DNA of 64,000 nt from Lentilitoribacter sp039986595 (GTDB lineage Bacteria > Pseudomonadota > Alphaproteobacteria > Rhizobiales > Rhizobiaceae). Numbering within the stretch: the first letter of the stretch is position 1; the number at the start of each line of letters is the position of its first letter. The notes beneath the pieces were generated by a model. It saw only the letters and a list, made by a program, of their open reading frames with translations, had not been told where the DNA came from and searched no databases. Shown here piece after piece: positions 8,338-15,895 of the stretch. The position numbers were made by a program, and so were the translations under genes. The stretch spans positions 62,001 to 126,000 of the forward strand of contig JBDWQJ010000006.1 of NCBI GenBank assembly GCA_039986595.1. The letters run 5' to 3'.

Positions 8338-9849
8338 ATGCGTTACGTTTTATACTGCCTTTTGTTCATTGAAGGTTTTGTTCTTTTAGGTTTTGAGATG
8401 CTTGCGAGTAGATACTTAAACCCTTACTTCGGAAGTGGTATCGATACTTGGGCCTGCATCATTTCCGTCGTCCTATTGTCAATGATGTTCGGCTATATGG
8501 TTGGTGGCAATCTATCAAAGCGGTTCACAGCGATATCCGTTCTATCCATTGTTACTGCCATTTCCGGTGCCTACATGATCTTAGTATCAATCTTTGCCCA
8601 TGGACTATTGCAGACGGCGATTGAAGACCTCGAATATGGCTTCCCATTATTGTTTGCATCAGCCGTATTCATACAGGCCCTGCCCGTTTTCCTAATGAGC
8701 TTTTGGTCGCCATACTTGGTGAGAAGCTTGACCAGAAACATTGAAGAAAGCGGCAGTATTGCCGGCTTGGTATATGGTATTTCCACATTGGGTAATGTTG
8801 TGGGAACTTTGGTCACCGCATTCGTTTTAATCCCAAGGTTTGGCACATCACAAATCTCTATGAGCTTTGGATTAATTCTACTCTTCATCGCTTCGCTAAT
8901 CATGCTCATTCATATAAAATCTGGTTTCTTGATGAACAGGGTATCATTAATTTTGGCAACGTTTTTGTTGAGCTCAGGCATCCTGCCTATAATGGATGCA
9001 CGGGCAGACAATCTAAAGATTGAAGCAATGTATCCCGAAGGGATTTATTTCAGCGAAAACGGTGATCTTTATTTCACTGAGATGACCGCCAATAGAATAA
9101 TGCTATTTTCCAACCAGAAGCTTGATGTATTTTGGCAGGGTGAGAAATGTGGACCGACAGGGTTTACGAAAATTCAGACGGATAGCTTTGCGGTTGCTTG
9201 CCATCTAGAGCCTAAAATTTTGATTTTAAACTCTGAAGGGAAGATCAAAACCCGATTAGCCGAAACAACAGATGGATACCGAATATCATCTCCCAATGAT
9301 ATAAATTCAGATGGAAACGGCGGTGCATATTTTTCAAACTCCGGTGTGTTTTCACCAAAAGCAAAAGCAGATGGACGTATTTTTCACATTGATGCTTCAT
9401 TAAACGTTTTACAAGTCGCACAAGACATTCGCTATGCAAATGGCGTTGCATACAGTGAGATGAATAAAACGCTTTACGTAAGCGAACACTTAAATAAACG
9501 CATCCTGAAATTTGGTAAAAATTCGGACGGTAGTTTCAGTGATGCACCAAAAATACATGCAGACTTTTCCAACACGCCAGAATTTAAAAACGCATCGAAC
9601 CTAGCCGGACCAGATGGCTTACGTGTCATGGAAGAAGGATCATTGTTGGTTGGTCTTTACGGCACATCAAAGGCTGCTATTGTGGGGTCTTGTGGTGATG
9701 TCGCATTTGTTGAAGGTTTTGATAAATTCGTCACAAGCGTTGGTTTTTACAATCAACAAATCGCGGTCGCATCAGCCATAAATAACACAAAATTTCCTTA
9801 TGCAGGACACGTACATCTAAGGGATAACATAAGCCTAAAAGTGTGCTAG
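8338..9849 (+). CDS. spermidine-synthase-type membrane domain fused to an SMP-30/NHL-like propeller
   Basis: Residues 1-224 contain six or seven membrane segments and match the membrane half of fused MFS/spermidine synthase proteins (FVLLGFEMLASRYLNPYFG followed by a tryptophan and a glycine-rich second helix). Residues from about 226 to the end form a soluble beta-propeller of the SMP-30/gluconolactonase/NHL type: PEGIYFSENGDLYFTEMTANRI, then SPNDINSDGNGGAYFSNSG, ANGVAYSEMNKTLYVSEH and GPDGLRVMEEGSLLVGLYG. With seven segments the propeller would lie in the periplasm. The usual partner SpeE domain is in the gene just upstream. The propeller family hydrolyses lactones or binds sugars and calcium; no activity can be assigned here. 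Confidence 0.75.
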   Translation: MRYVLYCLLFIEGFVLLGFEMLASRYLNPYFGSGIDTWACIISVVLLSMMFGYMVGGNLSKRFTAISVLSIVTAISGAYMILVSIFAHGLLQTAIEDLEYGFPLLFASAVFIQALPVFLMSFWSPYLVRSLTRNIEESGSIAGLVYGISTLGNVVGTLVTAFVLIPRFGTSQISMSFGLILLFIASLIMLIHIKSGFLMNRVSLILATFLLSSGILPIMDARADNLKIEAMYPEGIYFSENGDLYFTEMTANRIMLFSNQKLDVFWQGEKCGPTGFTKIQTDSFAVACHLEPKILILNSEGKIKTRLAETTDGYRISSPNDINSDGNGGAYFSNSGVFSPKAKADGRIFHIDASLNVLQVAQDIRYANGVAYSEMNKTLYVSEHLNKRILKFGKNSDGSFSDAPKIHADFSNTPEFKNASNLAGPDGLRVMEEGSLLVGLYGTSKAAIVGSCGDVAFVEGFDKFVTSVGFYNQQIAVASAINNTKFPYAGHVHLRDNISLKVC

Positions 9850-9879
9850 TTATAGCAGATTAATGATGAAACTAGCTGG

Positions 9880-10659
9880 ATGAATATCAATTTGTATTTA
9901 AGCAAACGCCAAAAAGAAATCTTGGATGAGGTGCTCCGCGAGGGTGAAGTATTTGTCGACGATCTAGCGCTTAAATTTGACGTTTCGCCGCAAACTATTC
10001 GCATGGACCTGCGGGAACTCGATAAAGCTGAAAAGTTGGAGCGCACCCATGGCGGCGCGCGCGCGAAAAACGGCAAGAAAAACCTAGCCTATGAAGAACG
10101 CAAGCAGATTGCGGCATCTGAAAAAATCTCCATCGGACAAGCTGCGGCAAAACTAATCCCGGACAACGCGTCTCTCTTCATCAATATCGGGACCACAACT
10201 GAGGCTGTGAGCGACGCGCTACAACAGCATTCGGGCCTACTTATCATCACCAACAATATCAATGTTGCGAGCAATTTGGGATTAGGCGATGCAAACGAAA
10301 TTGCGGTTGCAGGTGGTACGGTGCGCGCAAGCGACGGCGGCATTATTGGAGAAGCAACCGTTGATTTTATCAATCAGTTTATGGTGGATTTTGCCATCAT
10401 TGGCACATCTGCAATTGCAGAAGACGGAGCATTGCTTGATTTCGACTATCGAGAAGTGAAAGTATCTCAAGCCATTATGAAAAATGCCAGACATGTTATT
10501 TTAGTTGCCGATAGCACAAAACTAGGCCGCAAAGCCCATGCACGAATTGGACACATATCGCAGATTGATACTTTCGTAACCGATTGCATAAAATCCGATG
10601 CATTAAAGCAGATTTGTGTTGATGCTGACATCGATATCATCGAAACGAAAGCTGACTAA
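9880..10659 (+). CDS. DeoR/GlpR family transcriptional regulator
   Basis: This 259-residue repressor-type protein has an N-terminal DeoR winged helix-turn-helix (RQKEILDEVLREGEVFVDDLA, then VSPQTIRMDLRELDKAEKL at about residues 8-50, ending in the typical RTHGGA). A C-terminal phospho-sugar-sensing domain follows (INIGTTTEAVSDAL, GGTVRASDGGIIGEATVDFI). Family members respond to sugar phosphates and repress carbohydrate catabolic operons. It is convergent with the isomerase/dehydrogenase pair, so it may control that locus or genes elsewhere. The ATG at 9880 lacks a strong ribosome site. Confidence 0.9.
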   Translation: MNINLYLSKRQKEILDEVLREGEVFVDDLALKFDVSPQTIRMDLRELDKAEKLERTHGGARAKNGKKNLAYEERKQIAASEKISIGQAAAKLIPDNASLFINIGTTTEAVSDALQQHSGLLIITNNINVASNLGLGDANEIAVAGGTVRASDGGIIGEATVDFINQFMVDFAIIGTSAIAEDGALLDFDYREVKVSQAIMKNARHVILVADSTKLGRKAHARIGHISQIDTFVTDCIKSDALKQICVDADIDIIETKAD

Positions 10660-10669
10660 ACTCAATGAA

Positions 10670-10703
10670 TTTGTCGATCCATAACCAGTTATAGACCGAC
10701 AAA
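10670..10703. terminator. stem-loop between convergent genes
   Basis: TTTGTCG (10670-10676) pairs with CGACAAA (10697-10703), and an inner ATAAC/GTTAT stem nests inside. It sits exactly between the convergent DeoR gene and the isomerase gene, as expected for a shared transcription end. No strong T-run is present. Confidence 0.5.
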
Positions 10704-10721
10704 CATCTCTATTAATGTCGC

Positions 10722-11585
10722 TTATCCAAACAGCTCTTTGAACAAACTAATTGATTGGCGAAATCCGTTCTCAAAATTGCCGTCACCAGGGTGATAAACA
10801 CTTTCAAACGAAATCACGCCTTCATAACCATCCGAGCGTAAGGCATTTCCCATGGGTTGGAACAATTCAGCCAATTGCCCCTCACCCATCTGACGAACTT
10901 CCAGTGTCGCGCGCGGTGTATCAACTTGCACATCTTTGATATGGATATGCCCCAGATAACCGTCTTTGGTCTCCTCATAGCCATTTGGGTATGCAAGCTC
11001 ATGGCACCAACAATTATTGGCCGGATCCCATAATACCTTTAGCGTATCTTTTGCATCCAAATCATCAATCATTTTACGAGCTGTATAATTGGAATTGACC
11101 ATGGTGCCATTGCCCGTTTCAACAACAAGCGTCACACCTTCTGATTTTGCCAGCTCCACAGCAGGCGCAATTAGTGGCAACATGGCATCCCAAGCACCAT
11201 GGGCAACATTCCACTTCTCAGCACCATGAGCCCCCCAAAGGATTTGCTCTTTCTTGGGCGTCATAATCCGCACCAAAGGAGAGCCAACAATATGCGCCAT
11301 ATCGATCACGCGTTTTAATGCATCCATATGTTTTTCATGCAGATTATCACCGGCCTTATTCGCTATTGTCATACCTGCAAATACATGGCGAGACAAACAG
11401 GATACAGGTTTTCCACGATCGCGAAGTAATTGATCAATCGCAACAACTTCATCAGCGCTGTGATCACCAACCTCTTTTTCACCCACAAACTGCAATTCTG
11501 CATATTCGAGACGAAATTCATCCATCACATCAACCGCGTGTTCAAGGTCGCGGCTAATACCATCACAAATTACACCAAGTTTCAT
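10722..11585 (-). CDS. hydroxypyruvate isomerase-like sugar isomerase/epimerase (AP endonuclease 2 fold)
   Basis: This 287-residue protein is a TIM-barrel enzyme of the xylose-isomerase-like/AP endonuclease family 2. Metal-ligand regions typical of the fold are visible: LVVETGNGTMVNS (glutamate), VLWDPANNCWCHE (Asp and His), GHIHIKDVQ (His-x-His) and VISFESVYHPG (final glutamate). The family isomerises small hydroxy-keto acids or sugars with a divalent metal. It overlaps the dehydrogenase gene by four bases (ATGA), so the pair is translationally coupled. That pairing resembles L-threonate dehydrogenase with 2-oxotetronate isomerase, but no tetronate kinase or decarboxylase is present, so the substrate is open. 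Confidence 0.8.
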   Translation of the reverse strand: MKLGVICDGISRDLEHAVDVMDEFRLEYAELQFVGEKEVGDHSADEVVAIDQLLRDRGKPVSCLSRHVFAGMTIANKAGDNLHEKHMDALKRVIDMAHIVGSPLVRIMTPKKEQILWGAHGAEKWNVAHGAWDAMLPLIAPAVELAKSEGVTLVVETGNGTMVNSNYTARKMIDDLDAKDTLKVLWDPANNCWCHELAYPNGYEETKDGYLGHIHIKDVQVDTPRATLEVRQMGEGQLAELFQPMGNALRSDGYEGVISFESVYHPGDGNFENGFRQSISLFKELFG

Positions 11586-12490
11586 TTTTGTTTAGCTCCT
11601 TTGCGATGAAGCTCTGCCCCGACAATGTCTTCAACAACTTGCGTGGCAGCCCAATTATCTCCATTTGGAAATTTAGATTTTCCAGCATGGAAAACCTGCA
11701 TTGCAGCCGAGGCTGTGTGCAAAGGTACACCCAATTCCTCCCCTAAATTCATTGAGATCGTTAGGTCTTTATGCATGGTATTAATGTGGCTACCAGTACC
11801 TTCAAACTGGCGATCAATAATCTTTTCCAGTGCGTTATTTACAACGCCGCATCCTGCCGATGATGTTGAAAAAACATCTAAAATAACCTGCCCGGGCACA
11901 CCTGCCTTTGCAGCTAGCGCAGCGGCTTCAAAAGTTGCAGAAAACTGAGAACCGATGAGAGATTGCAAACATGCTTTGACCGTTTGCCCCTCTCCAGATG
12001 TTGTCCCCACGCGATGAATATTAGCAGATACAGCCTCCATCACACCTTTACACACTTCAAGTGTGGCATCAGAGCCCGCTGCCATCATCGTCAATGTGCC
12101 GCTTTGAGCACCTGGGAAACCACCTGAAACCGGACTATCGATAATGTTTAAATCACTCATCTCAAGTTCTGCGCCAATCTCGCGCGCTTCTTTGGGTTTT
12201 ATGGTCGCGGTCAAAACAATTGTAGAACCTTTTTTCAAGGTTTGAGCTAACCCATTCTCTCCAAATATGACTTGCTTAACCTGATCTCCGGTCATCACCA
12301 TGATAAACACAATATCCGCATGTGTTCCAACTTCTGCGATACTTTGGGCAGGCTGTCCGCCCATTTTTTCAAAGGCAGACATGCGCGTAGCGATTAAATC
12401 ATATCCCCATGTTTCATAGCCATTTTTGATCAAGTTTTTTGCAATACCTGATCCCATATCTCCGATGCCAATTATCCCGACATTTTTCAT
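11582..12490 (-). CDS. NAD(P)-dependent 3-hydroxyisobutyrate dehydrogenase-family oxidoreductase
   Basis: This 302-residue beta-hydroxyacid dehydrogenase has an N-terminal dinucleotide-binding motif GIGDMGSGIAKNLIKNG and the substrate-site segment DSPVSGGFPGAQSGTL. The family catalytic lysine region follows at about residue 170 (GEGQTVKACLQSLIGS). It oxidises a short 3-hydroxy acid (3-hydroxyisobutyrate, tartronate, threonate or glycerate class) using NAD or NADP. It precedes and overlaps the isomerase gene and follows the GntR gene on the same strand, so the three are probably one unit. LtnD-like (threonate) and GarR-like (tartronate semialdehyde) activities are equally compatible with the sequence. 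Confidence 0.85.
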   Translation of the reverse strand: MKNVGIIGIGDMGSGIAKNLIKNGYETWGYDLIATRMSAFEKMGGQPAQSIAEVGTHADIVFIMVMTGDQVKQVIFGENGLAQTLKKGSTIVLTATIKPKEAREIGAELEMSDLNIIDSPVSGGFPGAQSGTLTMMAAGSDATLEVCKGVMEAVSANIHRVGTTSGEGQTVKACLQSLIGSQFSATFEAAALAAKAGVPGQVILDVFSTSSAGCGVVNNALEKIIDRQFEGTGSHINTMHKDLTISMNLGEELGVPLHTASAAMQVFHAGKSKFPNGDNWAATQVVEDIVGAELHRKGAKQK

Positions 12491-12553
12491 GATATATTCC
12501 TATCTTCCGTTTGCGCTAATTGAGATTTCCTCTCAAGGTTTCGCGGGATTTCA

Positions 12554-12599
12554 GGCACCAATTTGGTGTCGGGCGGGTCCGGAAGACACCCGCTGCCCG
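12554..12599. other. structured intergenic element between gntR and the dehydrogenase
   Basis: This stretch holds overlapping inverted repeats: GGCACCAA/TTGGTGTC (12554-12570), GGTGTC/GACACC (12565-12590), and CGGGC-GGGT with ACCC-GCT-GCCCG (12570-12599). It is much more GC-rich than its surroundings. There is no T-run on either strand. It may attenuate read-through from the regulator gene into the enzyme pair or mark the regulator's 3' end. Confidence 0.45.
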
Positions 12600-12615
12600 A
12601 ATAAAAACGCTGAAG

Positions 12616-13305
12616 TTAATTATTCTCCAGCGTATCCTTAACAACTTCCCATGCAACAGCGAGATGCTCACTAAGTGCATCTTCAGCTTGCGCAGGGTCA
12701 CGTTCTAATATCGCATCATAAATCTTCTTATGTGCTTGATAGTTAATCAAATTATGATCTTCAGAGCGATTCATTTTACCCCAACTTGGTGACAGCCATG
12801 ACAGATATCCTTCATGTATGGCTGGAAAAATTGGGTTGCGAACAATTTTATACAAAACTCCGTGGAACTGCATATCTGTTTGAAAGAAACGAGGTGTGTC
12901 ATCCAGTGCTTCATAATTGGCAGCCAGTGCTGCCTTTAGATCAGCAATATCATCTTTATTTGCATGAAGTGCTGCGTGACGTGCCAGGCTCCGTTCAATA
13001 AATTCACGGCTTTTGTAAAGATCAGATACCCCCCCAGGCTCACCCAAAAGATGTTCGATAATATTACCGGTTGCGGTCAACACTGTTCCATAATCAGGTT
13101 TTTTAACCACTGGCCTAAATCTCGGTTTTGATTCTAACAATCCACGATTTGCCAAAGTAGAAATGGCTTCGCGAACAACCGTTCGGCTAGCACCAAAGGT
13201 ATCCATTAACTCGCGTTCAGCAGGCAATGGCTTATTATGCTCAAACTGCCCTGAGGCAATTCGGTCTTCAATTTCGGCAACTAAATCATCCGACGCTCTA
13301 CGCAT
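12616..13305 (-). CDS. GntR family regulator, FadR/FCD subfamily
   Basis: This 229-residue regulator has an N-terminal winged helix (LVAEIEDRIASGQFEHNKPLPAERELMDTFGASRTVVREAISTLANRGLL) and an all-helical FCD effector domain (about residues 85-220, with metal-ligand type Asp and His such as FQTDMQFHGVLY and LSEHLAV). FCD regulators bind carboxylic acids, typically gluconate-like or lactate-like, and repress the adjacent catabolic genes. It is divergent from the first enolase-superfamily gene. A consensus operator lies before that gene and a weaker copy before its own start, suggesting control of both directions. Confidence 0.92.
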   Translation of the reverse strand: MRRASDDLVAEIEDRIASGQFEHNKPLPAERELMDTFGASRTVVREAISTLANRGLLESKPRFRPVVKKPDYGTVLTATGNIIEHLLGEPGGVSDLYKSREFIERSLARHAALHANKDDIADLKAALAANYEALDDTPRFFQTDMQFHGVLYKIVRNPIFPAIHEGYLSWLSPSWGKMNRSEDHNLINYQAHKKIYDAILERDPAQAEDALSEHLAVAWEVVKDTLENN

Positions 13306-13335
13306 TCATTCCATCCGAAACATTATCAATCACAA

Positions 13336-13352
13336 CTTTGGCACGACCAAAA
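13336..13352. promoter_or_regulatory. imperfect GntR/FadR operator upstream of gntR
   Basis: CTTTGGCACGACCAAAA has one perfect half (GACCAAAA) and one partial half of the palindrome TTTTGGTC-N-GACCAAAA found 197 bases away. It lies 31-47 bases before the gntR start codon, a position suited to autoregulation. Confidence 0.55.
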
Positions 13353-13455
13353 CCCGCATTCAAACCAAATATATTCTGGCCAAGTATGAACCTGAACATA
13401 AATTCTCGTCAAGGCCAATCTATTTAAACAATACATATCATAGACTTAATTAAAT

Positions 13456-13476
13456 AACACCGTAAATTCCGGTGTT
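13456..13476. repeat. inverted repeat in the gntR/enolase-superfamily intergenic region
   Basis: AACACCG (13456-13462) and CGGTGTT (13470-13476) form a perfect seven-base repeat with a seven-base spacer. It lies just before a TTGACT hexamer at 13495-13500 that could be a -35 element. It may be an operator for a second regulator or a short RNA hairpin. Confidence 0.4.
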
Positions 13477-13532
13477 GATGCAATAAAAAATCACTTGACT
13501 CAATGTGCATTAAAAGCTCTTCTTGCGAAGTG

Positions 13533-13549
13533 TTTTGGTCCGACCAAAA
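13533..13549. promoter_or_regulatory. GntR/FadR-type operator before the MR/MLE-TRAP operon
   Basis: TTTTGGTCCGACCAAAA is a perfect 17-base palindrome around its central base and contains the FadR-subfamily core TGGTC-N-GACCA. It ends 35 bases before the start of the first enolase-superfamily gene, downstream of a possible -35 TTGACT (13495), where bound repressor would block transcription. The adjacent divergent FCD-GntR protein is the obvious ligand. Confidence 0.78.
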
Positions 13550-13584
13550 ACTATTGGTCGTAGAGTAATTTTGGGAGGAATTAC

Positions 13585-14700
13585 TTGGCAAAAATTGCCA
13601 CAGTGAGTGTTCGGTTATTTCATATTCCGTTGGCAGAAGTGCTGACGGACGCAAAACATGGTGACCATACTCATTTTGAACTCATCACAACAACACTACA
13701 ATTAGACAATGGCTTGGTTGGTAACGGATATACCTATACCGGTGGCAAAGGCGGTCATGCGATCGCCTCCATGATTGAGTGCGATCTAGCTCCAATGCTG
13801 GTTGGAAAAGACGCAAGTGCGGTCGAAATTCTCAATGAACAAATGCAATGGCATATCCATTACGTCGGACGCGGCGGAATAGCATCTTTTGCTATTTCAG
13901 CGTTAGATATTGCTTTGTGGGATTTGCGCGGCAAAGAACGTGGATTACCATTAAAAGACCTTATCGGGGGGGCGGGTTCGAGGTGCAAGGCCTATCGCGG
14001 AGGGATAGACCTTGCATTCTCGTTACCAAAACTACTTTCTAGCGTTGAGGGTTATCTCAACGAAGGTCTTAACGGCGTAAAAATTAAACTTGGCCAAGCA
14101 GATGTCCAAACCGATATTGATCGAGTGGCAGCTGTGCGCAAACTGATCGGCCAAGATGTGACATTTATGGTGGATGCCAATTATTCAATGAGCATTGATG
14201 AGGCGATCTATGCGTCCAAAGCAATTGAAGAGTTCGATATCCATTGGTTTGAAGAACCAACAATACCTGATGATTATCAAGGCTATGGTAAAATCGCTGC
14301 ATCAACGAATATTCCGTTGGCGATGGGTGAAAACCTTCATACAATTCATGAATTTGGCTATGCTTTTGAGCAAGCAAGCCTTGGATACATTCAACCAGAC
14401 GCGTCAAATTGCGGCGGTATAACTGGATTTATGCAAGTTGCTGCATTAGCTGAAAAATATAATATTCCAGTATGTAGCCACGGCATGCAAGAGCTGCATG
14501 TTAGTTTGCTTTCAGGGATTAAAAACTCTGGCTGGCTTGAAGTACATTCATTCCCAATTGATCAATACACTATGAGACCGCTTCAGATAGAAAACGGCTT
14601 AGCAGTCGCGCCAAATGCCCCAGGTATTGGTGTTGAGTTTAATTGGGACAAACTTGAAAAAGAAGATTTGTTATCCAGCGATGTTCGATGCGTCGCATAA
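13585..14700 (+). CDS. mandelate racemase/muconate lactonizing family enzyme 1 (acid-sugar dehydratase-like)
   Basis: This 371-residue enolase-superfamily protein has the full mandelate-racemase-type active site: K166-x-K168 (VKIKLG), metal ligands D197 (FMVDANYS), E223 (HWFEEP) and E249 (LAMGENL), a D272 dyad and base H299 (VCSHGMQE). It would abstract the proton alpha to a carboxylate, giving racemisation or dehydration. The N-terminal capping domain (YTYTGGKGGH) somewhat resembles talarate/galactarate dehydratases, so an aldarate or aldonate substrate is plausible. The start is TTG 13585, with GGGAGG at 13573-13578. It opens the TRAP operon controlled by the GntR operator just upstream. 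Confidence 0.88.
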   Translation: MAKIATVSVRLFHIPLAEVLTDAKHGDHTHFELITTTLQLDNGLVGNGYTYTGGKGGHAIASMIECDLAPMLVGKDASAVEILNEQMQWHIHYVGRGGIASFAISALDIALWDLRGKERGLPLKDLIGGAGSRCKAYRGGIDLAFSLPKLLSSVEGYLNEGLNGVKIKLGQADVQTDIDRVAAVRKLIGQDVTFMVDANYSMSIDEAIYASKAIEEFDIHWFEEPTIPDDYQGYGKIAASTNIPLAMGENLHTIHEFGYAFEQASLGYIQPDASNCGGITGFMQVAALAEKYNIPVCSHGMQELHVSLLSGIKNSGWLEVHSFPIDQYTMRPLQIENGLAVAPNAPGIGVEFNWDKLEKEDLLSSDVRCVA

Positions 14701-14790
14701 CACGAAATTTCCGAGCTAAAGGGATTAAGCTCAGAAGCAAATGGTCTCATTTGAGATTAGAAATAAAGAAGCAAAATTGGGAGGAACCTT

Positions 14791-15822
14791 ATGCTTAAAA
14801 CTTTAACTCACACAATGCTTGCAGGCGCAGCGACGCTTGCATTCATGGCTGGCAGCGCAGCAGCTGATGGTCACGCAACAAAAACAAAATTGCGTATTCA
14901 AACGCATTTCTCGACAGAAACACTATCTGGTCAAATGGCTGGTGAATTCATCGAAGACGTTCAAGCTATGTCAAATGGCGAGATCGAAATCGAAATGTTC
15001 TATTCAGGTGCAGTTGTAAAAGCTGCTGAAACTTTTGACGCAGCTGCAACAGGTATTTTAGATTGCGACATGACAGGTGGTGCTTACCAAACTGGTAAAA
15101 ACCCTGCATTCCAATTCGCAGGCGATCTAACAGGTGGTTACCAAAACCCATACCAACAATATGCTTGGTTGCTTCACGGCGGCGGATATGATGCGCTTAA
15201 TGAACTATACAACGCAAACAACATGGAATTTGTTGGTTGGTGGATCCCAGGTCCAGAATCACTATCTTCAACAAAGTCTTTCAAAGGCGTTGCTGATCTT
15301 AAAGGCTGGAAATTCCGTTCACCTCCAGGCGTTATCACAAACATCTTCACCAAGCTTGGTGCTTCGCCAATCGTGATGGATTTCAACGAAATCTTTACAG
15401 CGCTTGAAACAGGTATCATTGATGGTGCGGATGCTGCTAACTTGACCAACAATGTTGGCCTTGGCTTGTATGACATTGCAAATGAAACAAACTATCCTGG
15501 TTTCCACTCAATGCCTGCCGATCACTTGGCATGCCGTAAGGACATCTGGGATGCAATGCCAGCTCATCACCAAGCAATCTTGAAAGTTGGTATGCAGGCT
15601 CTAGGTCTGAAAAACTCAACAATCAACGAAGTGAAAAATGCTGAAACAGCTAAAGTTCTTCGCGACAAAGGCGTAAAGCTAAACACTTGGTCTGATGAAG
15701 ATATGGCTGTTTATCGTAGTGCTGTTCAAGAAGCTTGGACAGAATTTGCGACAACACCTGAGTCCAAATCACTTCTAGAAAGCCACTTGTCATTCTTGCG
15801 CGAATTGGGCGCAATGAAATAA
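14791..15822 (+). CDS. TRAP transporter substrate-binding protein (DctP family)
   Basis: This 343-residue periplasmic binder has a signal peptide (core MLAGAATLAFMAGSAAA, about 25 residues). The DctP-family middle helix and the carboxylate-clamping arginine follow (LKGWKFRSPPG, about residue 175). The segment MDFNEIFTALETGIIDGADAA is the usual hinge/dimer signature of TakP-like members that bind keto or hydroxy acids. GGGAGG ten bases before the ATG supports the start. It is followed by a strong terminator, whereas its permease genes lie beyond the second enolase-superfamily gene, so the binder is probably made in excess. Confidence 0.93.
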   Translation: MLKTLTHTMLAGAATLAFMAGSAAADGHATKTKLRIQTHFSTETLSGQMAGEFIEDVQAMSNGEIEIEMFYSGAVVKAAETFDAAATGILDCDMTGGAYQTGKNPAFQFAGDLTGGYQNPYQQYAWLLHGGGYDALNELYNANNMEFVGWWIPGPESLSSTKSFKGVADLKGWKFRSPPGVITNIFTKLGASPIVMDFNEIFTALETGIIDGADAANLTNNVGLGLYDIANETNYPGFHSMPADHLACRKDIWDAMPAHHQAILKVGMQALGLKNSTINEVKNAETAKVLRDKGVKLNTWSDEDMAVYRSAVQEAWTEFATTPESKSLLESHLSFLRELGAMK

Positions 15823-15844
15823 TTTGTAAGTTTGACAACTTATT

Positions 15845-15877
15845 TGGCGGCAGAGTTTTCTCTGTCGCCATCTTTTT
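15845..15877 (+). terminator. intrinsic terminator/attenuator after the TRAP binding protein
   Basis: TGGCGGCAGAG (15845-15855) pairs with CTCTGTCGCCA (15860-15870) with one wobble, and a T-run follows at 15873-15877. It lies inside the apparent operon, 19 bases before the next gene, so it should reduce rather than abolish downstream expression. Confidence 0.82.
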
Positions 15878-15895
15878 ACCAATGATCGTGTCCCG

